Part shown: positions 1-8,263 of the stretch, piece by piece
Numbering within the stretch: the first letter of the stretch is position 1
Layout: every line of letters starts with the position of its first letter
NCBI GenBank assembly: GCA_004172935.1
Contig: SDZD01000048.1
Location: 1 to 50,573, forward strand
Length of the DNA: 50,573 nt
Direction: 5' to 3'
Source: a bacterium
Lineage (GTDB): Bacteria > Armatimonadota > Abditibacteriia > Abditibacteriales > Abditibacteriaceae
Made by a program: the position numbers and the translations under genes
The notes under the pieces: model-generated
The model's database searches: none
Told to the model about the DNA's origin: nothing
What the model saw: only the letters and a program-made list of their open reading frames with translations

Positions 1-980
1 TCCCCACCCCGCCCAAAAAACTCACGATCTGGCAGATTTTCTGGATTTTCATCGTCTGTGGAACCCTATTGCTTTGGCTTGTAGGCGGTATCATCGCTGC
101 CGTGGCCTCCACCCAGCCGCGAATTGGCCTTATCGACGTTTCTGGTGCCATCAGCGATGAAGGTGCGCGCGGCCTATTCGGGGCCGGAAGTGCAGGCGGC
201 GCCCGCGAATTTATGGAGCAAACCGAAAAAGCCGCCAAAGACGACACCATTAAGGCCGTTGTCATTCGCGTCAACTCGCCGGGCGGCTCGGCCTCGGCTT
301 CACAGGAAATGTTCGAAGCCGTTCAACGCTTGCGCGCTAAAAAGCCCGTCATCTGCTCAATGGGCGACGTCGCCGCATCGGGCGGCTACTACATCGCAGC
401 GGGTTGCGACAAAATCTACGCCAACCCCGCCACCCTCACTGGCTCCATCGGCGTAATTTCCCAGTTCCCCAACTACGGCGAACTCTTCCGCAAAGTCGGC
501 CTTGGCGAAACTACCATCAAATCAGGCAAATTCAAAGACGCTGGCAACCCCTCGCGCCCCCTCACCGCCGAAGAAAAGAAGCTCTTCCAAGACATGGTGA
601 ACTCCATTTTCACCGAGTTCAAGAACGACGTGGTGCGCGGACGCAAAGCCGCTACTGGCGGAAAACTAACCGCCCAAAAATTGGCCCTACTGGCAACAGG
701 CCGCGTCTTCACCGGGCGCCAGGCCAAAGAAGCCCTCTTGGTCGATGAAAATGGCGGCCTCTACGACGCCATTCAGGAAGCCGCCAAACGCGGAAAAATC
801 GAAGGCACCCCCAAAATCCGCGAATTTTCCGGCGGCGGCGCCTTAGGTTCCCTCTTCGGAGCCTCCTCTTCCGGCGGCATTATGGGCGCCCTAACCAACA
901 CCCTGGGCGAAAGCGTGGGACGCGGCGCCGTCCGTGAACTACAACAACAAGCTCAAACCTCTTCCCCTGCTTTCCACTAA
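1..980 (+). CDS. sppA: Signal peptide peptidase SppA (5' partial)
   Basis: The reading frame is open from the left edge of the window, so the true start lies outside. Before the first possible start (TTG at 69) the frame already encodes a Lys-Lys pair and a hydrophobic membrane helix, which is how SppA is anchored in the membrane. Counting from the TTG, the motif GDVAASGGYY carries the nucleophile Ser104, and SGKFKDAG carries Lys156. The 52-residue spacing matches the Ser/Lys dyad of Bacillus-type SppA (S49 family, 36K type). The enzyme cleaves remnant signal peptides in the membrane. The downstream gene is on the other strand, so no operon partner is visible on this side. Confidence 0.93.
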   Translation, partial: PTPPKKLTIWQIFWIFIVCGTLLLWLVGGIIAAVASTQPRIGLIDVSGAISDEGARGLFGAGSAGGAREFMEQTEKAAKDDTIKAVVIRVNSPGGSASASQEMFEAVQRLRAKKPVICSMGDVAASGGYYIAAGCDKIYANPATLTGSIGVISQFPNYGELFRKVGLGETTIKSGKFKDAGNPSRPLTAEEKKLFQDMVNSIFTEFKNDVVRGRKAATGGKLTAQKLALLATGRVFTGRQAKEALLVDENGGLYDAIQEAAKRGKIEGTPKIREFSGGGALGSLFGASSSGGIMGALTNTLGESVGRGAVRELQQQAQTSSPAFH

Positions 981-1028
981 CTTTGGCAACCTATCTTCCA
1001 ATTCGGTGACCACTCTACGAATACCAGA

Positions 1029-1124
1029 GTAGGAAGATGGCCTACTCTGTCCGCGAGAGGTGCCGCGCATCACTGGGGGATTTGTAGGGACATGGCCTGC
1101 CGTGTCCGCGAGAGGCTGTCACGC
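1029..1124. repeat. Two imperfect copies of a ~40-bp intergenic repeat
   Basis: Copy 1 is at 1029-1068 and copy 2 at 1084-1124, about 55 bp apart. Both begin GTAGG, contain ATGGCCT, and share the exact 13-mer TGTCCGCGAGAGG. They lie in the 366-bp gene-free stretch 981-1346 between sppA and the lipoprotein gene. I see no reading frame in them. The rest of that gap is AT-rich, with short inverted repeats at about 1211-1232 and 1281-1305. It looks like dispersed non-coding repeat material rather than a gene remnant. Confidence 0.6.
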
Positions 1125-1280
1125 CTATCGGTAAGTTGGTCCTTATTTTGAAATCGGTTATACTAAATCCAGTGAAGTTGTGTGCGCCCTTTCCAGCGAG
1201 AAAAGCACCTAAATCAAAAAATTTTGATTAGTCAATCTTTTGAATAAATTTAAACTCTTAAATCTACACAAAAATGCCAA

Positions 1281-1305
1281 TAAATCAATCTAAAAGATTG
1301 ATTTA
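1281..1305 (-). terminator. AT-rich hairpin downstream of the lipoprotein gene
   Basis: Perfect 11-bp arms (TAAATCAATCT and its reverse complement) flank a 3-nt loop, 42 bp beyond the lipoprotein stop codon. The stem is AT-rich and the following U-run is weak, so this is a possible but not classical terminator. Confidence 0.35.
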
Positions 1306-1346
1306 ACCTCCAAAAATAGGCGATTTCAATCTTGCCTCACAACCCT

Positions 1347-1715
1347 CTACTTGTGAGTTTTGAACAGGATGCGAACCCCATTCACCCTCGACTGCTTATT
1401 AAAAGTCTCCACGCCGCTCGGATAAGAAATCACCAGCGAGTTCGCGTTTTGCCAACGCATGAAAACGCTCTGATCCTCATCCATTACCAACACGTTGCCC
1501 CCATCATCGGGCAGTTGCTCCGAAGTTCCTATCACCGAAATCTGCGTCGAGAATCCTGTTGTCGCGCCGCACTCGCGCGAAAATACGACAGCCTTATGCT
1601 TCCCGTCAGGTGACGCTAAAGTTTGTGATACCTCGTTGTCGCATTCGAATTCAAACGATGGCGAACATCCAACAAAGAGTGGCATCAGAAACGCCAGAAG
1701 ATGGGGGCTTTTCAT
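1347..1715 (-). CDS. Small putative lipoprotein
   Basis: 122 residues. The N-terminus MKSPHLLAFLMPLFVGC is a short signal sequence ending in a lipobox-like FVGC, which predicts lipid attachment at Cys17. The remainder has the order SPDGKHKAVVFSRECGATTGFSTQ, a LPDDGGN loop, and a C-terminal WQNANSLVISYP strand. This resembles a family of short bacterial hypothetical proteins that I recognise by pattern but cannot name. The start codon is only 24 bp from the divergent polA start, so each gene's promoter must overlap the other's coding or leader sequence. Function unknown. Confidence 0.7.
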   Translation of the reverse strand: MKSPHLLAFLMPLFVGCSPSFEFECDNEVSQTLASPDGKHKAVVFSRECGATTGFSTQISVIGTSEQLPDDGGNVLVMDEDQSVFMRWQNANSLVISYPSGVETFNKQSRVNGVRILFKTHK

Positions 1716-1739
1716 TGCTTAGACTGATTCGCAAATCTC

Positions 1740-4487
1740 ATGTCCAAATTGTTGCTTATCGACGGCTACTCCCTCCTTTACCGGGCCTTCTTTTCATCGC
1801 CGCCCTTTGCCACCTCTGCGGGTGAACCAACGGGCGCGCTCTATGGCTTCGTTCGCATGGTCACGCGCCTTTTGGACGAGAACGCCCCCGATTATGTCGT
1901 TGTTGCCCTCGATCCTCCCGGTGGCACCTTCCGTCACGAAGCCGACGCTACATATAAGGCCCAACGCGCCGATACCCCCGACGATCTGAAAATCCAGCAA
2001 CGTCTCGTGCGCGAACTTCTTGATGGCCTTTCCATCCCCCGCTACGAACACACCGGTTTCGAAGCCGACGACGTAATCGGTACTCTCGCCAAACACGGCG
2101 AGAATGACGGCCACGACGTTCTTATCATCACTGGCGACGGCGACCAACTGCAACTCGCCACCGAAAAGGTGCAGGTGCTTCTCACCCGCAAAGGCGTCTC
2201 CGAACTCGAACCCTATAAGCCCGCCGAAGTCATCGCCCGCTATGGCTTCGAGCCTAAATACGTCCCCGATTTCAAGGGCTTGAAAGGCGACGCCAGCGAC
2301 AACATTCCCGGTGTCCCCGGCATCGGCGATAAAACCGCCTCAGCTCTACTCGCAAAGTTTGTTTCTCTAGACGGCATCTACGAACATCTCGACGAGGTAA
2401 CGCCCCCACGCATTCAGGGGTTGCTCCGCCAATACCAGGAGCAGTCCTTCCACTCGCGCACTATGGCGACCATCGTTTGCGACCTTCCCGTCGAAGCCGA
2501 ACCCGAAGACTTCAAATACGACCCCTTCGATCCCGAAAAGCGTCGTAAAGCCGCTGATACCGCCCGCCGCTTCGAGTTCAAATCCCTCGTAGCCCGCTAC
2601 GAAGCACCTATTGCAGGTGCTAAAGCCGCTCCCGCGCCAGCCAAAGAGCTAGAATTTACTCTCGAAGACACCGATTCCGCTCAACAAGTAGCGCAGTGGG
2701 TCAAAAAGCAAAAGAATGCCCCCATCGCTGTTGCCCTCTACGAAGATGGCTGGATGCTTGCCCGCGATGGCGATGTTCTTCGCTTCGAAGGCGATGCTGC
2801 CCATTTGAAGTCGTTCCTCGAAGACGAAAAATCCCCCAAAATCGTCCACGATGAAAAGGCGCTCATGCGTGCCCTTGCCCACGTCCCTACCGCCTCTGTA
2901 ACGACTCCTTCGCTTTTCGACGAACCCGAAACCACTGAAGGCGGGCAGGGCATAGATGTCAAAGGCGTCATCGCCGACATCATGCTCATGGCCTATCTGC
3001 TCGAACCAACGCGCCAGAGTCCAGCCATCGACTTCGTCGCCCAGAAATTCCTGAACTACACCCTTCCTGCGCTTCCCGAAGCCCCCAAGAAGCGTGGAAA
3101 AACTGCCTCCCTCTTCGATGAAGGCCCCAATGAAGACGAAATCGCCCAAAAGCGCAAGCATCAGGCGGCATCCGTTGCCGTCCTCAGCGAACTCGAACCA
3201 ATCCTGCGTCACGAACTCGAAGAAATTAACGCCACCTCCCTGCTCGATGAACTCGAATTGCCCTTAGTGCCAGTTCTCGCCTCCATCGAGCGTGTAGGAA
3301 TGCAACTCGACCCCGGCAAACTGCGCGAGCTGGATAAAAAACTGCAAGCCGACATCGCTCAATCGCAAAAAGAGGTATGGGAACTCGCGGGCCGCGAATT
3401 CTCCATCGGCTCCACCAAGCAACTACAGGAAGTCCTCTACACCGAACTCAAACTCGATCCAGGCCGTAAAAACAAATCCGGTGGTTTCACCACTGACGTT
3501 TTCACCCTCGAAAAATTAGCCGATGACGGCCACGAAATCGCGCGAAAAATCCTTGACTGGCGTCAGAGCAGCAAGCTCAAATCCACGTATGTTGATGCCT
3601 TGCTCAAGCTAATGGACCCGCAGACCCACCGCATCCACTCCACCCTTAACCAAACTGGAGCGGTATCGGGTCGTCTCAGCTCCACCGACCCCAACCTCCA
3701 AAACGTCCCCATCCGCACCGAACAGGGACGCCTCATCCGCAAAGCCTTCGTCGCTCCCGAAGGTCGCGTCGTCCTCAGCGCCGACTATTCGCAAATCGAG
3801 CTACGCATTTTGGCTCACATCACTAGCGACGCCCCGCTAGTCGATGCCTTCCAAAACGGCGAAGATGTCCACGCCCGCACCGCCTCCGCTCTTTTCAACG
3901 TCAAAGTCGAAGATGTTGACCGCGAAATGCGTCGCAAAGCCAAAATGACTAACTACGCTATCGCCTATGGCGTGTCCGGCTTTGGCCTTGCCAAACAGCT
4001 CGGCAGCGGCTCCAACGCGGGAGAGGCGCACGAGTTCATCAAGACCTATTTCAAGACCCTCCCCGGCGTCGAGAAATACATTGCCGATACTCTCGAAGAA
4101 GGTCGCAAACGCGGCTACGTTGAAACCCTGCTCGGTCGTCGCCGTCCCGTCCCCGACCTCAACGCCAACGCTTTCCAAATCCGAAGCGCCGCCGAACGCA
4201 CCGCCATCAACCACCCCATTCAGGGCACCTCGGCGGACGTAATGAAAATAGCCATGATCGCCATCGCCCGCGAACTTCGCGAGCGCAAACTCCAATCATC
4301 GCTCACCATGCAAGTCCACGACGAACTCGTCTTCGAAGTCCCCACCGAGGAGATCGAAGAAGTCACCGCCCTGGTAAAAGACATCATGGCCCGCGTCCCC
4401 GTCGAGCGCCTAAAACTCAAAGTTCCCTTATTGGCCGAGGTTGGCACTGGCCCCAACTGGGAAGACACCAAAGCGGGCAAAGAGTAG
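1740..4487 (+). CDS. polA: DNA polymerase I
   Basis: 915 residues. An N-terminal 5'-3' flap nuclease domain (about 1-290; LLIDGYSLLYRAFF, GVPGIGDKTA) is followed by a degenerate 3'-5' exonuclease domain (about 300-530) and family A polymerase motifs. Motif A is LSADYSQIELR with Asp682, motif B is RRKAKMTNYAIAYG (731-744), and motif C is VHDE with Asp861-Glu862. The exonuclease DxE motif is absent (APIAVALYEDG), so no proofreading is expected, as in Taq and Bacillus Pol I. Tyr739 occupies the position of E. coli Phe762 and Taq Phe667. The middle domain contains two SLFDE pentapeptides (391-395 and 457-461) in acidic loops. The enzyme acts in Okazaki fragment maturation and repair. No clear Shine-Dalgarno sequence precedes the ATG. 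Confidence 0.98.
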   Translation: MSKLLLIDGYSLLYRAFFSSPPFATSAGEPTGALYGFVRMVTRLLDENAPDYVVVALDPPGGTFRHEADATYKAQRADTPDDLKIQQRLVRELLDGLSIPRYEHTGFEADDVIGTLAKHGENDGHDVLIITGDGDQLQLATEKVQVLLTRKGVSELEPYKPAEVIARYGFEPKYVPDFKGLKGDASDNIPGVPGIGDKTASALLAKFVSLDGIYEHLDEVTPPRIQGLLRQYQEQSFHSRTMATIVCDLPVEAEPEDFKYDPFDPEKRRKAADTARRFEFKSLVARYEAPIAGAKAAPAPAKELEFTLEDTDSAQQVAQWVKKQKNAPIAVALYEDGWMLARDGDVLRFEGDAAHLKSFLEDEKSPKIVHDEKALMRALAHVPTASVTTPSLFDEPETTEGGQGIDVKGVIADIMLMAYLLEPTRQSPAIDFVAQKFLNYTLPALPEAPKKRGKTASLFDEGPNEDEIAQKRKHQAASVAVLSELEPILRHELEEINATSLLDELELPLVPVLASIERVGMQLDPGKLRELDKKLQADIAQSQKEVWELAGREFSIGSTKQLQEVLYTELKLDPGRKNKSGGFTTDVFTLEKLADDGHEIARKILDWRQSSKLKSTYVDALLKLMDPQTHRIHSTLNQTGAVSGRLSSTDPNLQNVPIRTEQGRLIRKAFVAPEGRVVLSADYSQIELRILAHITSDAPLVDAFQNGEDVHARTASALFNVKVEDVDREMRRKAKMTNYAIAYGVSGFGLAKQLGSGSNAGEAHEFIKTYFKTLPGVEKYIADTLEEGRKRGYVETLLGRRRPVPDLNANAFQIRSAAERTAINHPIQGTSADVMKIAMIAIARELRERKLQSSLTMQVHDELVFEVPTEEIEEVTALVKDIMARVPVERLKLKVPLLAEVGTGPNWEDTKAGKE

Positions 4488-4490
4488 GCA

Positions 4491-4667
4491 ATGCGTGAAA
4501 TCTCCGGCAAAGGTTGCCTTTGCCTAATTGCTCTGGTGATGGGTATCTTTGTCGGTAACGAGTTCTACTGGATTTTAAATTTTCCCATATATGTTTCTCG
4601 CACCATCTCGCTGATAACCGCAGTCGCTATTGCCTGGTTCCTGCTGAAGAAAGAGAAACCGAGGTAA
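4491..4667 (+). CDS. Small two-helix membrane protein downstream of polA
   Basis: A 58-codon frame begins 3 nt after the polA stop, suggesting translational coupling. The peptide has a Cys-rich hydrophobic segment (GCLCLIALVMGIFVG) and a second hydrophobic segment (ISLITAVAIAWFLL), and ends in a basic tail KKEKPR. That is the layout of a small inner-membrane protein. It is supported only by hydropathy, spacing and intact frame; no family is recognised. Confidence 0.5.
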   Translation: MREISGKGCLCLIALVMGIFVGNEFYWILNFPIYVSRTISLITAVAIAWFLLKKEKPR

Positions 4668-4798
4668 TAAGGTTGGTGATTTAGTTCAGATTTGCTAGAC
4701 GATATATTCAACGCAAAGCCGCAGAGCGTCAAATACGAGAATTTGTGCCCTATTATTGGAAAACCTGCTAAAAAGCGCGTGAAGAAGCCCTGTTTTGC

Positions 4799-4827
4799 TT
4801 GCGCTGGCTTGTGAGCGGTGATAAAAT
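4799..4827 (+). promoter_or_regulatory. Candidate sigma70-type promoter for rpsA
   Basis: TTGCGC at 4799-4804 is followed after 17 bp by TAAAAT at 4822-4827, with a TG dinucleotide one base upstream of the -10 (extended -10). It lies 128 bp before the S1 start. The -35 matches only its first three bases, so the extended -10 would carry the activity. The 287-bp gap 4668-4954 contains no other clear feature. Confidence 0.4.
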
Positions 4828-4954
4828 TCCAAAGGTTTTTCCCGTTTTTTACCCCACCAGGTCGGCGTCTGTCCACTAGATTTGCGCTTGGCGGAGAAAA
4901 TCATTTTCATCAAATGTCGCACTCTTGTCAAAGAGAGGCGCAACCCAAGGAGCT

Positions 4955-6628
4955 ATGGCGGTGGACAACACCCAGACCAACGACACGACCGTGCAGACCA
5001 CGGAACAACCGACCGACAACGACACGCAAGTAACTGCGTCCGTTAGTGAAAATACAGACTCGCCTGTAACGACTGAGGCTGCTGAAGCCAGCACCGAAGA
5101 AGTCGCAACTGCCGACGAAACGCCCGAAAGCGAACCCGTCGCCAGCGAGTCCAACGAGACAGCGCAAGACGCCCCCGCATCCGAGCCAGTCGCCGAGGAA
5201 GCCCCCGCACCAGCGGAAGCTCCCGTGCAACAGGGCGGACGCCAGCGTCAGCCGTCGATGGCCCAGGTCATGAACGCCGAGACGGACGAGTTCGCTGCTT
5301 ACATGAGCGGTGCCGAAACCCTCCAGCGTAACGCCCCCATCAAAGGCACGGTCGTTCGTTTGGAAGACAACGGTTCCATCCTCGTTGACATCGGCTCCAA
5401 GAGTGAAGGCATCATTCCCCGCGCCGAAGTCGGCGACGACGAAATCAACGTCGGCGACGAAATCGAGTGCGTGGTCTTGCGCCGCGAAGATGACGAGGGC
5501 CACCCTGTCCTCTCCAAGCGTCGTGCCGACTTCGAGCGCCAAAAGCGCGACATCGTCACCGCTCGCGATTCCGGCCAGATCATCGAAGCCACCGTCAAAG
5601 AAGCCGTCAAAGGCGGCCTCATCGTTGACCTCGGCGTTTCGGCCTTCATCCCGGCTTCCCATGTCGACCAGCGCGTGCGCGGTCAAATGGAGCGCCTCAT
5701 CGGTCAGGTTCTGCCCGTTAAGGTCATCGAAGTCGACTTCAAGAAGAATCGCGACAAAGTCATCGCTTCGCACCGTTTGGCTGCCGAAGAAGATCGCACC
5801 AAGCGCGAGTCCGAAGCTTGGTCCAACATCGAGAAAGACAAAATCGTTGAAGGCATCGTACGCCGCATCACCGATTTCGGCGCTTTCATCGACTTGGGCG
5901 GCGTAGACGGCTTGCTGCACGTTCGCGAAATGGCATGGGGCCGCGTTGAGCACCCCTCCAACGTCGTGAAAAAAGGCCAGAAATTGCAGGTCTTGGTTCT
6001 CGACGTTAACGAAGAGACCAAGCGCATCGCTCTTGGCCTCAAGCAGCTCTTGCCCGATCCCTGGAAGAAAGCAGCGAAGAACTACCGTGTCGGCCAAACC
6101 GTCACCGGTAAAGTCGTCCGCTTGGCTCCAACCGTGGCATTCGTCGAAATCGAACCAGGTATCGAAGCGATTCTTCCTGTTTCCGAGATCGCCGAAGAGC
6201 GCATCCGCGAACCTGGAGACGTTCTGACCGTTGGTCAGGAAGTCGAAGGTCGTTTGAAGAGCATTCAGACGAACCAGCGCCGCATCACCATGAGCCTGCG
6301 CGCTGCTGTCCAAGAGCGCGAGCGTCGCGAAGAGCGCGCCGCCGTGCGCGACGTTAACTCGCGCGCCGACGCTGATGGTCCGCTCCGCTTGGGCGATTTG
6401 TTCGGCAAAGAGTTGCGCGCCATGCGTAACCGTCGCCGCGACGAAATCGACGCTCAGACCGCCGACGCTCCCGTAGCCGAAGCACCTGAGGCTTCTGAGC
6501 CAGCAATCGAAGAGGAGACCCCCGCCGTTTCGACGGCACCTGAGGAAGTCCCCTCCGACATCACCGATGGCGAACCCGATGTTCCAGAAACAAAGGTCGC
6601 AACCGGCAACGAGTCCGTCGAAGGCTAA
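4955..6628 (+). CDS. rpsA: 30S ribosomal protein S1 with acidic extensions
   Basis: 557 residues from ATG 4955. A Thr/Glu/Asp-rich, probably disordered N-terminal extension of about 100 residues precedes four S1/OB repeats: NAPIKGTVVRLEDNG, GQIIEATVKEAVKGG, IVEGIVRRITDFGAF and VGQTVTGKVVRLAP. The third carries the typical DFGAFIDLGGVDGLLH signature. A basic linker and an acidic Ala/Pro/Glu tail complete the protein. Four repeats is the count for non-proteobacterial S1. AAGGAG (4947-4952) sits only 2 nt before ATG 4955 but 8 nt before an in-frame GTG at 4961, so GTG 4961 may be the real start. A strong intrinsic terminator follows. S1 recruits structured mRNAs to the 30S subunit. Confidence 0.95.
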   Translation: MAVDNTQTNDTTVQTTEQPTDNDTQVTASVSENTDSPVTTEAAEASTEEVATADETPESEPVASESNETAQDAPASEPVAEEAPAPAEAPVQQGGRQRQPSMAQVMNAETDEFAAYMSGAETLQRNAPIKGTVVRLEDNGSILVDIGSKSEGIIPRAEVGDDEINVGDEIECVVLRREDDEGHPVLSKRRADFERQKRDIVTARDSGQIIEATVKEAVKGGLIVDLGVSAFIPASHVDQRVRGQMERLIGQVLPVKVIEVDFKKNRDKVIASHRLAAEEDRTKRESEAWSNIEKDKIVEGIVRRITDFGAFIDLGGVDGLLHVREMAWGRVEHPSNVVKKGQKLQVLVLDVNEETKRIALGLKQLLPDPWKKAAKNYRVGQTVTGKVVRLAPTVAFVEIEPGIEAILPVSEIAEERIREPGDVLTVGQEVEGRLKSIQTNQRRITMSLRAAVQERERREERAAVRDVNSRADADGPLRLGDLFGKELRAMRNRRRDEIDAQTADAPVAEAPEASEPAIEEETPAVSTAPEEVPSDITDGEPDVPETKVATGNESVEG

Positions 6629-6640
6629 TTACCAAAAATC

Positions 6641-6677
6641 AAAAGGGGCGCTCTGAATTCAGAGCGCCCCTTTTTTT
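6641..6677 (+). terminator. Intrinsic terminator of rpsA
   Basis: A perfect 26-bp palindrome (6645-6670, GGGGCGCTCTGAA and its complement) is followed by seven T residues, 12 nt after the S1 stop codon. A preceding A4 run would also let it work weakly in reverse for the converging gene region. Confidence 0.93.
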
Positions 6678-6691
6678 GTTTTTCTCTCCAC

Positions 6692-7616
6692 CTATAAATA
6701 AATCCCAGTCCCCAAAAAACCTAGCGCATAAAAAGTGAAGTAGCCGTTATTCCCATTAGGAACTGAAAATTGGCCCACCGAAGAATTGGGGAGTAACTGA
6801 AATTTGCCCGGAAGTTCGCGAGCAATGCTCGTAAACAAGCGGCGTGCGTACTCTTGGTCTCCTTCATAGCGCATCACGAACGAGTGAGCCTTGGCATCGC
6901 CCCGCGAAAATACTACAGCTGCCTTCGCGCTTTTATCCTTCTTTCGTCCTTCGGGAATACCCATGCTCTCCGGTAAGTCGAGCCGCCGAATCGCCCAGAA
7001 CGAAGCTTTAGTATCACCACCCGCTCCACGATGCCGGAAACGCGCTGTCTTTAAGCGACGCTACTGTCTTGAGGCGCCCCAACGTCGTTTCCAACGAACT
7101 TCTATCTGTCGCCAACATCACCATGTCGGCCTGTGGCACCGCCACATAAACGCGCCATGTGTCGTGTTCTCTCTTATCCTCGAAAATTCCAACACGCTGC
7201 CCTGCGATAAGAGTGGTCTTTTTAGTTGTTTTCAACAACTTCATTTCTAATGCAGCGCGTGTCTCTCCTTTTTGTGGCTTGAGATAAAGCAATCCGCACC
7301 CATCATAAGGCATTAACCCCAATCCTTTGGGTGGCCGAAAATGCGACCGAGCCTCCATTGAGAGTTCGATGGTGCGTCCTCTAAGATTGGGCGCAATAAC
7401 CCCCAATTGTAAGTTGGAAAGCCCCACTTGCGATAGGTCCGCCTCCGATTTTGCTTTGAGGCTGGCAGGAATGGTATGTGTCCCCTGCGCAACAGCCAGC
7501 GTTTCGCTACCAAGAGGCATAATACGCATCGCCTGAGCAATACGTGGAGGCAGGTTCTGGGCTTGAGCTGCACTCGTAACAAGGGCAACTGGGAGGAGGA
7601 ATAAAGACGCCTTCAT
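6692..7616 (-). pseudogene. Secreted protein of unknown function, broken by one frameshift
   Basis: Two adjacent frames make one protein. The first (7616-7014) starts MKASLFLLPVALVTSAAQAQ, a clear signal peptide with an AQA cleavage site, and runs to ASWSGW-stop. The second (6964-6692) starts in mid-protein. Removing one G from the GGG at 7022-7020 (CCC on the + strand) joins the frames as SWSGGDTKASFWAIRRLD and restores a protein of about 307 residues. The joined segment resembles a secreted hypothetical family of Planctomycetes-type bacteria with a VDTKAxFWAxR motif; I recall this by pattern only. Either a real mutation or a one-base sequencing error fits. No slippery motif is present. Confidence 0.6.
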
Positions 7617-7716
7617 GATGTCCGCTAGTGTGCGCCAATCAAGCGATAAAAGTCGTCTATAGATTAAGTTGTTATCATGTGAAAGCAACGCATACATCGG
7701 AAGCGTTCTGTTGTTT

Positions 7717-8244
7717 ATGTCCCGTCGTTTTCTTTCTTTCTCCAACTCTCTTTTCTGGGTTGTTGTACTTCTGGGCAGTGTTTTGGTTTTTCTGCGCAAC
7801 AAGCCAACATCCTCTGCGACTCTGTGGACAAGTTCGACCAATAATTACAACATCGCCGTCTTCACCTCGCCCAATAAGTGGGGTGGCACACGTTGGACTG
7901 TTTACAGACGCCCCTCTGGTTCCCATGAGACCAGCGATTGGAAACACGTGATGGCAATGTCCTCTGGCGAGCCTATTAAAGTAGTCAAAGCATGGGAGTC
8001 CGTCGATGGTAACCGGGTTCTAGTGGTGTTTCCCGATAGTTACTTTGTGGCAAACCTCAAATCAGGCGCACTGGAAAAAGCGACCCTTGTGATTGGTGAT
8101 GAGGGCGATTGGAACGAAGTCAAAAGTAAGGCGCGTGTTTACGCCGACCTCACGTTTTCAAAACCTCGCCCGCTTGGCCCCTGGATGTGGCAGGACAGGG
8201 AGTGGAAAGCAATGCTCTACAACGACCCGCAGATACGGAATTAA
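7717..8244 (+). CDS. Membrane-anchored protein of unknown function
   Basis: 175 residues from ATG 7717. A TTG at 7669 would add 16 poorly convincing residues. MSRRFLSFSNSLFWVVVLLG and the following LVFL form a single N-terminal membrane helix, followed by an extracytoplasmic soluble domain with many Trp residues near the end (GPWMWQDREW). It is divergent from the frameshifted secreted gene, 100 bp apart. The next gene begins 19 bp downstream, so the two may be cotranscribed. I do not recognise the family. Confidence 0.6.
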   Translation: MSRRFLSFSNSLFWVVVLLGSVLVFLRNKPTSSATLWTSSTNNYNIAVFTSPNKWGGTRWTVYRRPSGSHETSDWKHVMAMSSGEPIKVVKAWESVDGNRVLVVFPDSYFVANLKSGALEKATLVIGDEGDWNEVKSKARVYADLTFSKPRPLGPWMWQDREWKAMLYNDPQIRN

Positions 8245-8263
8245 GTGGCTGTGACTTGCCATA

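Noticed and set aside
4565..4876. A 103-codon leftward frame downstream of polA
   Set aside because: It overlaps the two-helix membrane frame and the rpsA promoter region and looks non-protein-like in composition.
4928..6313. A 461-codon frame antisense to rpsA
   Set aside because: Mirror of a biased ribosomal protein gene; no motifs, start or ribosome binding site.
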